From: Macrolepiota albuminosa
Lineage: Eukaryota > Basidiomycota > Agaricomycetes > Agaricales > Agaricaceae
DNA length: 64,000 nucleotides
NCBI GenBank assembly: GCA_027475525.1
Contig: JAMWFC010000037.1
Coordinates: forward strand, 1,369,419-1,433,418
Direction: 5' to 3'
This document shows, one piece after another, positions 1 to 10,102 of the stretch. Position 1 is the stretch's first letter, and each line of letters opens with the position of its first letter. Below the pieces are notes generated by a model, which had not been told where the DNA came from, ran no database searches, and saw only the letters and a program-made list of their open reading frames with translations. Both the position numbers and the translations under genes were made by a program.

Positions 1-1820
1 ATCTTATTGAGTCCCCAGTAGTCGATGCAGAGTCGGAGCGAGCCGTCCTTCTTCTTGGCGAATAGAACCGGGGCTCCGGCGGCGGAGGCGGAGGGTCGGA
101 TGAATCCCTTACCGAGCATTTCGTCGAGGTAGTCCTTGAGGGCCCGGAGCTCGACCTCCGACATGTTGTACACCTTGCCAAAAGGGGGGGCAACTCCTTC
201 CTCAAGGTCGATCGTATGGTCGTAGGGACGATGAGGGGGAATCTCCTTGGCGTCTCCTTCGGAGAATACGTCAGCAAACTCATGGTACTCTGGGGGAACT
301 ACTTCTCGGAGGATCTGCTCCTCGGTTTTCTTCTCCAGGGGAATAGCGTCTCCTTGTAGGTGCTCTTCCAGGAGAGATGGCGAGGTGTGTAGCTGGAACG
401 TGGGAGTTCCATCCTTCATGAGGCGGGCGAAGAGGGCGGCTCCAATGATCCTGATGTCGAGTGTGTCCGGGTCAATTGCGGGTGTGTCGGCTGGGGCGGG
501 TTTGAGGTGTGTCTGAGACCGGCCCGGATAGTTCAGCCCTTTGTACTTGTTCCGAGGAATGTTTGGGGGTCGATCAGGGACCTTGCGGACTCAGCCGGGT
601 GTGGGCAAGGGCGTGGGTGGCGTATGTGGGGAGGGCGCAGCTGTCGTACCAGGGGTGTCGGGCACCTGGTCGCTCCCTAGGGCCCGGAGGTGCACGGCGG
701 TCGAGGGGTGGTCTTCGGGTCCCAGGAAGGTCCGTGCACCTCCGGGCCCAGGAAGGTCATGGTGAGCGTCCTCCAGTCGATATCGGGGTTCGTGTCGCGC
801 AACCAAGGTAGTCCCAGCACCATCGGGGTCGATTCGTGAAGTCGTGTGACCAGGAAGTCGGAGGTGAACTTGTAGTTGTTATCCAGGGTCACGCGCCCCA
901 AATGGGACCTTTGGATGGGGCCGGAGGAGGAGGGGGTGCCGTCGAGGCGTTGAAGGTGGAGGGGCTGGTCGAGGAAGTCGTAGGGGAGGTTGAGGGCGTC
1001 GCTGATGAAAACCCCGGTGGCTCCGCTGTCGATAAGGGCCGATATCGGTCCCGGGACACCGTCCAGCCTGGCATTGATGACGAAGGATTGGGACGAACGA
1101 GACTGGAGTCCAGGGGGTGGTGGAGGCTCGTCCGGGGGGTCCTTCGGGGTTGGATTTGAGGAGTGGGAGATGTCGAAGGGGAGTTGCTGGTCGTTGGGGG
1201 TCGGGTCCCAGGTCAGGCGAAGGGTGAGGTGTCACCAATCGATGTGGGGGTTAGTGTCCCGGAGCCACGGGAGCCCTAAGACCAGGGGTGCGGAAGGGTG
1301 GAGTTTTGTTATCAACATCCGGAGGTTGTGAGTCTGTCCATTGGCGAAGATAACGGGCATACGCACGAAGTGGGTGATGTCCCCCGCCGTAGAGGCGTCT
1401 CCGTCAAAGAGGCAGAGTCGTACTGGGACCGGGAGTCGTTGAGCGGGTTCCGGGGCCAAGGTAGCCAATGCCTCGTCGATAAAGTTGTCGGTGGCGCCAC
1501 TGGGACCGGGAGTCGTTGAGCGGGTTCCGGGGCCAAGGTAGCCAATGCCTCGTCGATAAAGTTGTCGGTGGCGCCACTGTCGACGAGGGTGTTGAGGGGG
1601 GTTCCGGAGGGGGTGAGGTGGGTGTTGAGGAGGAGGGAGTGCGAGGAGTGGGAGGGTAGGTAAGCCGTGAGGGTGTCCTGTGCGAGTGTCGTGGAGCGAA
1701 GATGGGAAACCGGGGCGGAGAAGATGTCAGGGTCGATTCCGCGATTTAGGGCGTCTTTTGGGTCTAAATCGCTGGGTCGTTTTCCGAGTACTCGTAGGTG
1801 GCGTCCTCTCCTTCGAAGGT
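1..1820 (-). pseudogene. pol of gypsy copy A: two retropepsin domains and start of RT
   Basis: The minus strand encodes an aspartic protease domain with the catalytic LVDSGATDNFID block at 1567-1581 and a C-terminal LVLGLPWLRDTNPHIDW block near 1235-1285. After one TGA, in the same frame, comes a second domain with ALIDSGATGVFIS (catalytic triplet within 1016-1030) and its own MVLGLPWLRDTNPDIDW block near 770-820. About 180 residues separate the two. Downstream, after a stop at 677, the frame used at 1-115 encodes the beginning of RT (SLRLCIDY, then a Trp where Arg is usual, then GLNK). The protease would process Gag-Pol and RT would copy the RNA. Frames are damaged by a 77-bp duplication at 1422 and by the TGA between the protease domains. 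Confidence 0.75.
1422..1579. repeat. 77-bp perfect tandem duplication (1)
   Basis: Bases 1422-1498 are repeated at 1499-1575, with 4 further matching bases. The duplication falls in the protease region of gypsy copy A and shifts its frame. Confidence 0.97.
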
Positions 1821-2630
1821 CTAGGTGGCACGTCCCATAACCTGTTGTTGGGGGCACTTGGAGATGAAATGGTCTTTCTCACCGCAGAGTATGCACGCGC
1901 CTTCCCTCCGTCGCCGTTCCTGCACATCCTTCGGAACTTCGATCCAGGGTCGTCCCTTCTTTTGAAGCTGGTTGGCCTGGAGGGCCTCCTCGTCCCGTTC
2001 GTCGGCGAAGTCGAGATCTTCGGGGTCGTCCGGGGGTTCCTCAGGGTTCGGCACGTCGCCCGGGTCGTGGGCGGCCACAGCGGCGTTGAGCTGAGCCTGG
2101 GGGCGGGCACCGCTGCCGGGGTTAATGTTGGGCGGGCCGTGACTCACCGGGGGTCGGCCGCCCAGGAACACAGGGGGACCGGGGTTTCGACCTTGGGGGT
2201 TGGGGGCTTCGCCGGAGGGCCAGGAGGGTCAGGAGTTCGAATACTCACTGCGGTCTTCCCAGTAGCGTTGGTCGATCTGCATGACGAGGGCCTTGTATCC
2301 GTCGTAGGAGGGTTGTTTCGGGGCGAGTCGGAGGACGTCCTTGATACGTTGTGGGAGGGCGTGGCGGAGGGCGTACCGGAGGGCGCTGTAATTCCAACCT
2401 GTCTCGTAAGCTTCCTTTTCAAAATGTACGATGAAGGTAGTGAAGCGTTCTTCAGAGCGCATCTGGAGGTTGAAGAGGTTGTCCTTGGCCTCAGCCACGG
2501 TGTCGTATATCCCGAATTTCCCGGAGAACTCGTTGACGAAGGCTTGCCAGCAAGCGAGTGCCAGGTTGTTGGGGTCGAACTGGATGAGGGCCGTGTAGTG
2601 ATTGAAGGCGATCCCCTAGAGGTACGATGC

Positions 2631-2786
2631 AGCAAAGGCCACCCGGGAGCTGTCAACCTGGAACGTGAGCGGCTTTGCCTGAAATGTATTGAGACACTGA
2701 GTGAGGAAGCAAAGGCCACCCGGGAGCTGTCAACCTGGAACGTGAGCGGCTTTGCCTGAAATGTATTGAGACACTGAGTGAGGAAG
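2631..2786. repeat. 77-bp perfect tandem duplication (2)
   Basis: Bases 2631-2707 are repeated at 2708-2784, with 2 further matching bases. It lies in gag of copy A. Confidence 0.97.
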
Positions 2787-2914
2787 GTACGCCATTTTCG
2801 GGGGTCCCGGCCCGTGAAAGCGTCAGGCTTTTGAATGTCCAGTCGTTCTTCGCGGGCGAGGGCGTCGCGAGCGTTGTCCAGTCCGCCAGCGTTGCGGGGA
2901 GGAGGGCCAGCATT

Positions 2915-3069
2915 GTAATAGTAGTAGTAATGATTACCCCCCCCTCCTTGAGGAGGAAAAGCACCAAGGGCGGGACCCCACCCGCCGGGAGGTAATAGTA
3001 GTAGTAATGATTACCCCCCCCTCCTTGAGGAGGAAAAGCACCAAGGGCGGGACCCCACCCGCTGGGAGG
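2915..3069. repeat. 77-bp tandem duplication (3), one mismatch
   Basis: The offset is again 77 bases. The two copies differ at one C/T position near the end (2986 versus 3063). It lies in gag of copy A. Confidence 0.95.
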
Positions 3070-4084
3070 ACCTCCTCCGGATGGCTCACCTGGGGGTCCA
3101 CGCCTGGGAGGCCTGTTGTCCCAGGGGGGCTCGTTTCTGCCAGGAGGAGGCCCGGGTCTCCACGCGGGGGGCGGCGGAGGTGGAGGGCCTGGGAGTCGTC
3201 CTCGAGGTTTGGCTGGGGGTGGCGGAGGCGGTCGGGGAGGGTTCGGTGGTGGCGGGTCGATTGGAGGGGGGCCGGGTACTGGGTCGGGTGCCGGGTGGCG
3301 CGGGGGTTGTTCAGCCCAGGAGGGTCATGCTTGCATCGGGGGTTGCGGGGGGTTTCGTAGGTCGAAGTGGGGTGGCAGGTCGCGACGGAAATTGGGTTCC
3401 GGAGGGGCCGGGGCGGACGTGGGGGGCGGTGCTGGTGCCGGGGCGGGCGCGGGCGCGGGACGTTGTTCATTGTTGTCGCGTGTGAGCTCGTCAATGTAGC
3501 ATAGCGTGTCGTCCGTACTAGGGGTGTCCACCTGGGCTCTACTGAGGTTCGCCGGGGGTGGAGGTCAGGCGTTGTCCATTTGCGGGAGGGGTTCCAGGGG
3601 TCTCTGGGGCTGCTCCCAGGTCTCAAAGGTACTAGGAACGGAATTAGCCCTGCGACGAGTTGACAAGCCTACTGTGCGGGCAGCAGGTTGGTCGAAAAGG
3701 CCTCTAGTCGGGTTGAGGGACTATAATATGGCTGAGGCGTTCTGCCGTTCTTCCCGTTGTCGTTGCTCCGGAGTGGGGACCGTGGGGGCTGCCAGGACTG
3801 CTGGGGCCAGTTCCAGAGGTTCCTGTCGAATGTGAATCGAGCGACCTGGGTCCGTGGGGTCGTTGAGGGGCCGAGGGGAGGGGGATGCGTGGACTTCGTC
3901 GAGCAGTTGCTGTAATTCTTCCCGGAGGATCGTATTGCGCCTATACTTTACCATGGTTTGCTCCGGGAGTTCTCCTCGCGTGAGGCGATCCCCGAATTTG
4001 ACCAGGCAGTGAGCCCATTCCTCCGGAGTGCCTTTGAAGTCGTCGTGTCCGAATTCCACGAGCAGCGTCCTTGTCCGTTGCGCA

Positions 4085-4238
4085 AAGTCCTCCGGTGAGA
4101 TCCTGAGGGAGCGGAGTACCTCATCCCGTTGCCGTTCATACTCCTCGAGGCGTCGTCGTCCAAGTCCTCCGGTGAGATCCTGAGGGAGCGGAGTACCTCA
4201 TCCCGTTGCCGTTCATACTCCTCGAGGCGTCGTCGTCC
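4085..4238. repeat. 77-bp perfect tandem duplication (4)
   Basis: Bases 4085-4161 are repeated at 4162-4238, in gag of copy A. Confidence 0.97.
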
Positions 4239-4458
4239 CATTGGTGAGGGAGGGGTTCAAGCGGGTGGAGCGGCGGCCGGGTAATGACGAGGGGGGTAGT
4301 CAGGGTAGGGGGGTCCTCGGGGTTCTCAGGGTTGGGGGACGGGGCGCTGATAACCGTAGTAGGGGGTAGGTGCAAAGGGGCCCTCGCTGGGGAGAATCGG
4401 GCAAGGTCCACTGGGTACAGGTGGGGTCTCCGGCAGGCCCCCAGGGATGCTCCGGTAC

Positions 4459-4612
4459 GAGGGGACCTCCACGGGTCGTGCCATGGCTAAGTTGGGCGGA
4501 GGGGCCCAGCTGGCTGAGGGCCCCAGGTCGTAGAGGAGGGGACCTCCACGGGTCGTGCCATGGCTAAGTTGGGCGGAGGGGCCCAGCTGGCTGAGGGCCC
4601 CAGGTCGTAGAG
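4459..4612. repeat. 77-bp perfect tandem duplication (5)
   Basis: Bases 4459-4535 are repeated at 4536-4612, in the N-terminal part of gag of copy A. Reading through a single copy keeps the gag frame open. The same place is duplicated in copy B (9009-9162). Confidence 0.97.
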
Positions 4613-4794
4613 AGACGGGTCGGGGGCCCAGTGGCGGTGGAGATATTGAGGTTCGTACGGGAGAGGTGGATAGACGGGGCGGGGGGTCTGCACGGAGTAG
4701 TGATCGGGTACCGGGCGTCCGTAAGGGTCGGTCTGGTACCCCGTGGGGTAGTAAGTATGAGTATACATAGCCATCAAAAACGGTGTAAGGAGGG

Positions 4795-4807
4795 AGTCTT
4801 GATATTA
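4795..4807 (-). promoter_or_regulatory. Primer-binding site of gypsy copy A (self-priming type)
   Basis: The 13 bases directly after the LTR end read TAATATCAAGACT in the element's sense. They are exactly complementary to 13 bases inside the same LTR (AGTCTTGATATTA in sense, at 5173-5161). In Tf1/sushi-type elements the first bases of the transcript fold back on the PBS and prime reverse transcription, so this spacing and complementarity suggest self-priming rather than tRNA priming. Only 20 bases separate this site from the gag start. Confidence 0.65.
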
Positions 4808-5675
4808 TGTCAGGTTCCGCTGAGTTGGGGGCTTTCCGGGAAAGCAACGCCCTTACGATGCGGACTTGACCTACGAATACTCGGGTGTCTGGAACTCCGG
4901 GGCTAGGACTCCGGGATTCAAGACGAGGACAGGGGTAATCCCGGGAGAGGGGACTAGAGTCCGGGGTTTTTGGGTTGGAGGTAACTGAGAGCTAGAGGGG
5001 GTCGAGTCGTGAACCGGAGGTTCTAAGATGAGACCAAGTTAGTAAATCAAGAGTCGCGAAGTGCGTACCAAAACTTAGAGCACGCGAATACTTAGGCGTG
5101 CCAGTCAAAGCGTACCAATCAAGGCGTACCAGTCAAGCAAAGGGCACGCAATAACCAAAGTAATATCAAGACTAGCGAATACAGCGGAGAACTACACTAT
5201 AAGTACTACGGATCGTGTCTCGGGATTCTGGGGTGTCTGGGATGAGTTCCGGGGGTCATTGAGTAGCGGTCAGGAACTGTATACCGGGATCGCACGTGTG
5301 GGGATGCGCGATCAATTGGCGTGGAGGGAGTCGTGATGCGTGGGGCGTGATGCGTGATGGCCGGATGCGAGCCATGTGATCTGATCGTTGATGGCGGTTG
5401 ATCCCGGGGTCCGTGATGCAGGGGTCCTGGGGGGGCTGGCTGATGGTGATCGTTGACGGCTGATGGCGGTCATTGATGCGTGTGATGGCGGCGTCGGCAG
5501 CTGTGGGGGCGGGGTGCGCTGTGGGATTGACGGAAGAGGTTCCCGGTCATTGATGCGTGTGATGGCGGCGTCGGCAGCTGTGGGGGCGGGGTGCGCTGTG
5601 GGATTGACGGAAGAGGTTCCTGGGCGGGGCTCCAGGGGTGTCCCGGGGAGGTTCCAGGGGGGAGGGGTCATGACA
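4808..5675 (-). repeat. 5' LTR of gypsy copy A
   Basis: In the element's sense direction the LTR starts TGTCATGACCCC at 5675 and ends AACCTGACA at 4808, about 868 bp including one 77-bp duplication. It is closely related to the LTR at 9358-10102. It contains several copies of a short gtaccagtca-like motif. The putative transcript start, AGTCTTGATATTA in sense, lies at 5173-5161. No target duplication could be checked because the other end is outside the window. Confidence 0.8.
5467..5620. repeat. 77-bp perfect tandem duplication (6)
   Basis: Bases 5467-5543 are repeated at 5544-5620, inside the LTR of copy A. Confidence 0.97.
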
Positions 5676-6109
5676 GAAACATGCCTGACAAAAGGGAAAT
5701 TGGACTATCAAATATGTTCTGGAGGCTGGAGAGTTGACAACAAAAGAGTCATGTGTAGATAGTGGTCTGTGCACCAGAAAAACAGTATAAATAGCCCAAG
5801 TTTAGTAGAGAATAGACAGGCAATTGATAGGCAAAGGCTCGGTGGTTCCCAGGGAGTGAATCACTTAGGCTAGAGTTTATTGAACACCTCTCATTGGAAG
5901 TCTATTGGTAGACAAAGGCTCGGTGGTTCCCAGGGAGTGAACTGCTTAGGCTGGAGTTTATTGAGAACCTTCTTCTGCCCATCAGGATATTTGATTTTCT
6001 GTGAAGCACCCAATACAGCAAGTTTTTATCATCAAGCACTAGTGTGGATTAGAGGTTACTTTCTAAGACTTCAAGAAAGCCCTATCAGTACTACTTGCAA
6101 CCAAGTACT
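5676..6109. repeat. Spacer with imperfect 81-bp direct repeat
   Basis: No gene is recognised here. Around 5831-5966 a block beginning caaaggctcggtggttccc occurs twice, 81 bases apart and with several differences, so it is an older duplication unlike the exact 77-bp ones. The rest is moderately AT-rich DNA between two gypsy copies. Confidence 0.6.
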
Positions 6110-6233
6110 ACAGTACCGGGGCGGGCGCGGGCGTGGGACATGGTTCATTGTTGCCACGCGTGAGCTCGTCAATGTAGCACAGCATGTCTTCCGTGCTAGT
6201 GGTGTCCGTGCAGGGTCTACCGGGGTTCGCCGG
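6110..6233 (-). pseudogene. gag fragment of gypsy copy B, split off by the nested insertion
   Basis: On the minus strand this short piece encodes a block matching the gag of copy A at about 3430-3556 (MLCYIDELTR motif, then Pro/Ala-rich). The piece that should adjoin it starts again at 8035, so the copy was cut by the insertion at 6234-8034. Confidence 0.7.
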
Positions 6234-8034
6234 TGTCACGATGATGACGCCCAAAGTTTGGTCAGTAACAAATGTGGTAATAGTGTTACCGTACCAATTG
6301 CTTGCGTTGGGCGCGCTAAAAGTAATGTGAGGAGTCCTGGGCAGGTCCCAGAGAACGCGCCTGTGAAAATGGGTAAAAGTTGGTAAGGGAGTTGGCAAGT
6401 GTAAAGTGCTAAGGTAAAGCGCCTATGAAAGAGCGGTAAGCAAACACAGCAATGTAAGTGGCAAGAGCACGGTATGCTTAGCGAAGTCTAAGCGTTGATA
6501 ATGCCTGCCGTAGTTGCAAGGCACGAGTGTGTCGAGTGTTGGCGAGCATCTGTAACTGCCGATGAGTTTGACGTTGCCGACCGTAAATGAGATCTTGGGC
6601 GTAAGTGAGACTGAGAAAAAGGGGAGCAGGAAACTCTGGTCTATTGTTCTCTGATAGTCTATGTACAAGTCGGTAAGTACTTTTATACTACAATGAGTTT
6701 GCCATCGCCAGTGGCTAATGACACCAGAGTGCGGTAAACTAGAAAATTTCATAGGGGTAGCTCCAACGGTTTCAGATCTCTACCATCCATTCAAGAGCCT
6801 TAGCGACGCCAGGCGACAGATCGCGAAGCTAAACCATCACTCCATCACCCTTCTGTCTGTCAGAGCACCTAAGCGATGTCAGGCGCCAAATCGAGGCGCT
6901 AAGCGGTGTCAGACGCCAAGGTCAAACGCCAAGCTGTCCGTCAGTTTTTGATAGATCATCAGGCTTCTCTCTAAGCGCTGTCGTCAGTGACTGATGCCAT
7001 CTGTTAGTTGTCATTCTGTCTGCCGTCGGCGCTATCATTGATTGGATCTGCTTCTTGCCGTGCGTGGCCGTCAAATATTGCCAAAAATGGTTAGTTAGCG
7101 CGCGCTAAGGTATCCTGGACCTGTGCCGTGTTGCCGTAGCCTGCCGTTGATGTGCTGATCCTGTATGGGGTCCTATCAACGAGCCACGCCTACGCCACCC
7201 CGACCCCCCAGTAAGTCCTGCCTGGAACCCCTCCTTTGAAACCCAACCCCCCAGCGCGTCCCCGGAACACATCGGGACAAGACCGACTAGATCTGATGCC
7301 ACCCCGACCAGGACTGACCCGGCCCAACCCGATGCTCAACCCCCGGATAAGGCCCAAAGCCCCGCCAACGCGCCACATGCCCTGGACGCCGCCCCAAGCC
7401 TCGATCAATCATGCCGGAGGCCGCCCCCCACTTGACGCCGCCCTCCCGGCGCCACTCCCAAACCTGGGCAATACACCGCAACCCATCTACACCCCCCGGG
7501 ACTACACGACCGCAGAGGACTGACACCCGGACAATACGCCGCACAGGACGCACCACATGGAAGGGGGTACAGACCTTACCCAGGGGGCCAGAGCTCAGCC
7601 GGCACCTGGTACTTAACCCGCAGCTTGTAGTATGTTACGGTAGTCTTGATATTGCTATAAACTCGTCTCTGTACTCTCTTGTCTATTTCGTACTTATCTC
7701 AATCTATCTGTCTTACTCTCTCAAGTCTCCTGGCCTTCTAAAAGTCTCACTTCAATTCTAACTTAGTCTCCCAGTTCCAGTCTCAGTCTCCCGGTCTCAG
7801 TCTCTTTTTCCGATCACCCCTCTGCCCTAGCAAGGCTCCGCCCACTCCCGCCCCATACCCCGGACTTAGCCCGGGATCCTGCTCTACCTCTTCTTACGAA
7901 CTCTGGCGCTCCGTAGCCACCCCGCGCCCTATCCAAAACTCTGGAACTCACCTGGAGACTCTCCGTAGACTTTGAGTCCGCCTAGTAAGGACCCGCTTGC
8001 CCCCAGAGGCCCCCGTCGTCAGCAGAACCTGACA
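6234..8034 (+). mobile_element. LTR-type insertion (solo LTR or internally deleted element) nested in gypsy copy B
   Basis: This segment starts TGTCACGATG and ends AACCTGACA, the same terminal style as the gypsy LTRs here but in plus orientation. It is flanked by gccgg on the left and gccag on the right, a candidate 5-bp target duplication with one change. It carries AGTCTTGATATTG at 7642-7654, close to the putative transcript start in the LTRs of copies A and B. The interior has a Pro-rich open stretch at about 7230-7520 but no recognisable gag or pol. At 1801 bp it is long for one LTR, so it may be a solo LTR of a related family or a non-autonomous derivative. Confidence 0.6.
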
Positions 8035-8270
8035 GCCAGGGCCGGGGGTTGGGCGTTGTCCATTCACGGGAGAGGTTCCAGGGGTCTTGGGGGCTGTCCC
8101 CAGGTCTCGAAGGTGCTAGGAACTGAGTTAGCCCTACGGCGAGTTGACAAGCCTACCATGCGGGCAGCAGGCTGATCGAATAGTCCTCCAGTCAGGTTGA
8201 GGGACCGCAATATGGCTGAGGCGTTTTGTCGCTCTTCCCGTTATTGTTGTTCCGGAGTGGGGGCTGTGGG

Positions 8271-8424
8271 GGCTGTTGGGGCTGCCGGGGCCGGCTCCGG
8301 GGGTTCCCGTCGAACGTGAATCGAGCGACCTGGGTCCGCGGGGTCGTGGCTGTTGGGGCTGCCGGGGCCGGCTCCGGGGGTTCCCGTCGAACGTGAATCG
8401 AGCGACCTGGGTCCGCGGGGTCGT
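8271..8424. repeat. 77-bp perfect tandem duplication (7)
   Basis: Bases 8271-8347 are repeated at 8348-8424, in gag of copy B. Confidence 0.97.
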
Positions 8425-8492
8425 TGAGGGGTCGAGGGGAGGGGGACGTGTGGACTTCGTCGAGCAGCTGCTGCAATTCTTCTCGGAGGATT

Positions 8493-8646
8493 GTATTGCG
8501 CCTATACTTTACCATAGTTTGCTCCGGGAGTTCTCCTCACGTGAGGCGATCCCCGAATTTGACCAAGCAGTATTGCGCCTATACTTTACCATAGTTTGCT
8601 CCGGGAGTTCTCCTCACGTGAGGCGATCCCCGAATTTGACCAAGCA
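8493..8646. repeat. 77-bp perfect tandem duplication (8)
   Basis: Bases 8493-8569 are repeated at 8570-8646, in gag of copy B. Confidence 0.97.
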
Positions 8647-9008
8647 ATGAGCCCATTCCTCTGGAGTGCCTTCGAAGTCGTCGTGCCCGAATTCCATGAG
8701 CAGCGCCCTTGTTCGTTGAGCAAAGTCCTCCAGCGTGATCTTGAGTGAGCGGAGTACTTCGTCCCGTTGCCGTTCATACTCCTCAAGGTGTCGTCGTCCC
8801 ATTGGCAAGGGAGGGGTTTGAGCGGGTGGAGCGGCGGCCGGGTAGTGACGAGGGGGGTAGTCAGGGTAGGGGGGTCCTCGGGGTTCTCGGGGTTGGGGAA
8901 CGGGGCGCTGGTAGCTGTAGTAGGGGGTGGGTGCAAAGGGGCCCTCGCTGGGGGAAATCGGGCGAGGTCCACTGGGTACTAGTGAGGCCCCCGGGGATGC
9001 TCCGGTAC

Positions 9009-9162
9009 GAGGGGACCTCCATGGGTCGTGCCATGGCTAAGTTGGGCGGAGGGGCCCAGCTGGCTGAGGGCCCCAGATCATAGAGGAGGGGACCTCCATG
9101 GGTCGTGCCATGGCTAAGTTGGGCGGAGGGGCCCAGCTGGCTGAGGGCCCCAGATCATAGAG
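9009..9162. repeat. 77-bp perfect tandem duplication (9)
   Basis: Bases 9009-9085 are repeated at 9086-9162, at the place equivalent to duplication 5 in copy A. Confidence 0.97.
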
Positions 9163-9344
9163 AGATGGGTCGGGGGCCTAGTGGCGGTGGAGATACGGGG
9201 GTTCATATGGGAGGGGTGGATAGACGGGGCGGGGAGTCTGTGCGGAGTAATGATCGGGTACCGGGCGTCCATAGGGGTCGGTCTGGTAGCCCGTGGGGTA
9301 GTAAGTGTGAGTATACGTAGCCATCAAGAACGGTGTAAGGAGGG

Positions 9345-9357
9345 AGTCTTGATATTA
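9345..9357 (-). promoter_or_regulatory. Primer-binding site of gypsy copy B
   Basis: It has the same 13-base sense sequence, TAATATCAAGACT, as in copy A. It again abuts the LTR end and is again exactly complementary to a site inside its own LTR (9725-9737). Confidence 0.65.
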
Positions 9358-10102
9358 TATCAGGTTCCGCTGAGTCGGGGGCTTTCCGGGAAAGCAATCG
9401 CCCTTACAATGCGGACTTGACCCACGGATACTTGGGTGTCTGGAACTCCGGGGCTAGGACTCCAGGGTTCAAGACACGGACAGGGGAATCCCAGGAGAGG
9501 GGACTTGGTCCGGGGGTTTTGGGTGGTAGGTAGTTGGGGAATTCGGGTGGGGGTCGAGTCGTGAACCGGAGGTTCTAAGACGAGACCAAGTTAGTAAATT
9601 AAAGTCGCAAAGTGCGTACCAGTCTTAGAGCACGCGATTATCCAAGCGTGCCAGTCAATGCGTACCAGTCAAATAGAGGGCACGCAACAATTCAAGTAAC
9701 CAAGTGAAAACAGTATAAGCAGTGTAATATCAAGACTAGCAAATACAACAGGGAACTATGCTATAAGTACTACGGGACCAGGTCTCGGGGTTCCAGGGTG
9801 TCTGGGATGGGCTCCGGGGATCATTGAGTAGTGGCAGGGACTGTATACCAGGATTGCACGTGTGGGGCGCGTGATCAATTGGCACGGAGGGAGCTGTGAT
9901 GCGTGATGCATGATAGCCGGAAATGAGTCGCGTGATCCGATCGTTGATCAGGGCTGGCGGTAGCTGATGGCGGTCCTTGATGCGCGTGATGGCGGTGTCG
10001 GTGGTCATGATGGCGGGGCGTGTCCTGCGGGGTTGGAGGGAGGGTCACGGATGGTATTCCGGGGGTGTCCTGGGGTGGGCCCGGAGGGGAGGGGTCGTGA
10101 CA
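9358..10102 (-). repeat. 5' LTR of gypsy copy B
   Basis: In sense it starts TGTCACGACCCC at 10102 and ends near 9358 with AACCTGATA, where the canonical ending ACA has changed to ATA. About 745 bp. It lacks the 77-bp duplication seen in the LTR of copy A and differs from it by scattered substitutions and indels, so the two copies are not recent duplicates of each other. Confidence 0.8.

Larger units (their letters stand above)
1821..4774 (-). pseudogene. gag of gypsy copy A (frame-broken)
   Basis: Gag of the minus-strand gypsy element. The start at 4774 opens a Tyr/Pro-rich N-terminus (MATYTH/MAMYTH type), and the same start is found in the second copy at 9324. A proline-rich stretch is followed by an acidic/Arg-rich helical part around 4240-3720 and a conserved capsid-like segment near 2500-2230. 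A CCHC zinc knuckle follows, with spacing C-x2-C-x4-H-x4-C (CILCGEKDHFISKC), near 1855-1900. The 77-bp duplications at 4459, 4085, 2915 and 2631 each shift the frame. Ignoring one copy of the 4459 duplication makes the frame continuous again, so the breaks may be assembly errors rather than mutations. The intact product would bind and package the element RNA. Confidence 0.75.
1..5675 (-). mobile_element. Ty3/gypsy LTR retrotransposon, copy A (runs off left edge)
   Basis: A gypsy-type element read on the minus strand. From its 5' end it has an LTR (5675-4808), a primer-binding site, gag starting at 4774, a CCHC zinc knuckle near 1855-1900, two aspartic protease domains (DSGAT at 1567-1581 and 1016-1030), and the beginning of reverse transcriptase at 1-115, where the minus strand encodes the conserved SLRLCIDY block. 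The rest of pol and the 3' LTR lie outside the window. The GC content is much higher than in the host genes to the right. The reading frame is broken by seven perfect or near-perfect 77-bp duplications and by some in-frame stops. The protease-before-RT order, the zinc knuckle and the LTR ends (TGT...ACA) fit Ty3/gypsy rather than copia; the clade cannot be fixed without the integrase. Confidence 0.9.
8035..9324 (-). pseudogene. gag 5' part of gypsy copy B
   Basis: Second copy of the gag start, homologous to 3556-4774 of copy A. The start at 9324 is followed by the same Tyr/Pro-rich N-terminus, and further in by the helical part (EYERQRDEVLRSLKIT block near 8700-8780). It carries 77-bp duplications at 9009, 8493 and 8271, which shift the frame, and an in-frame stop in the proline-rich part. 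It ends where the nested insertion begins; the fragment at 6110-6233 continues it. No pol follows, so this copy is also deleted downstream. Confidence 0.75.

Noticed and set aside
1680..2759. A 359-codon plus-strand ORF across the left gypsy element
   Set aside because: It is antisense to gag and protease. The GC-rich sequence keeps the opposite strand open and no domain is seen in it.
5831..5966. Tandem repeat near the 77-bp group
   Set aside because: Its period is 81 and the copies differ at several bases, so it does not belong to the exact 77-bp set.
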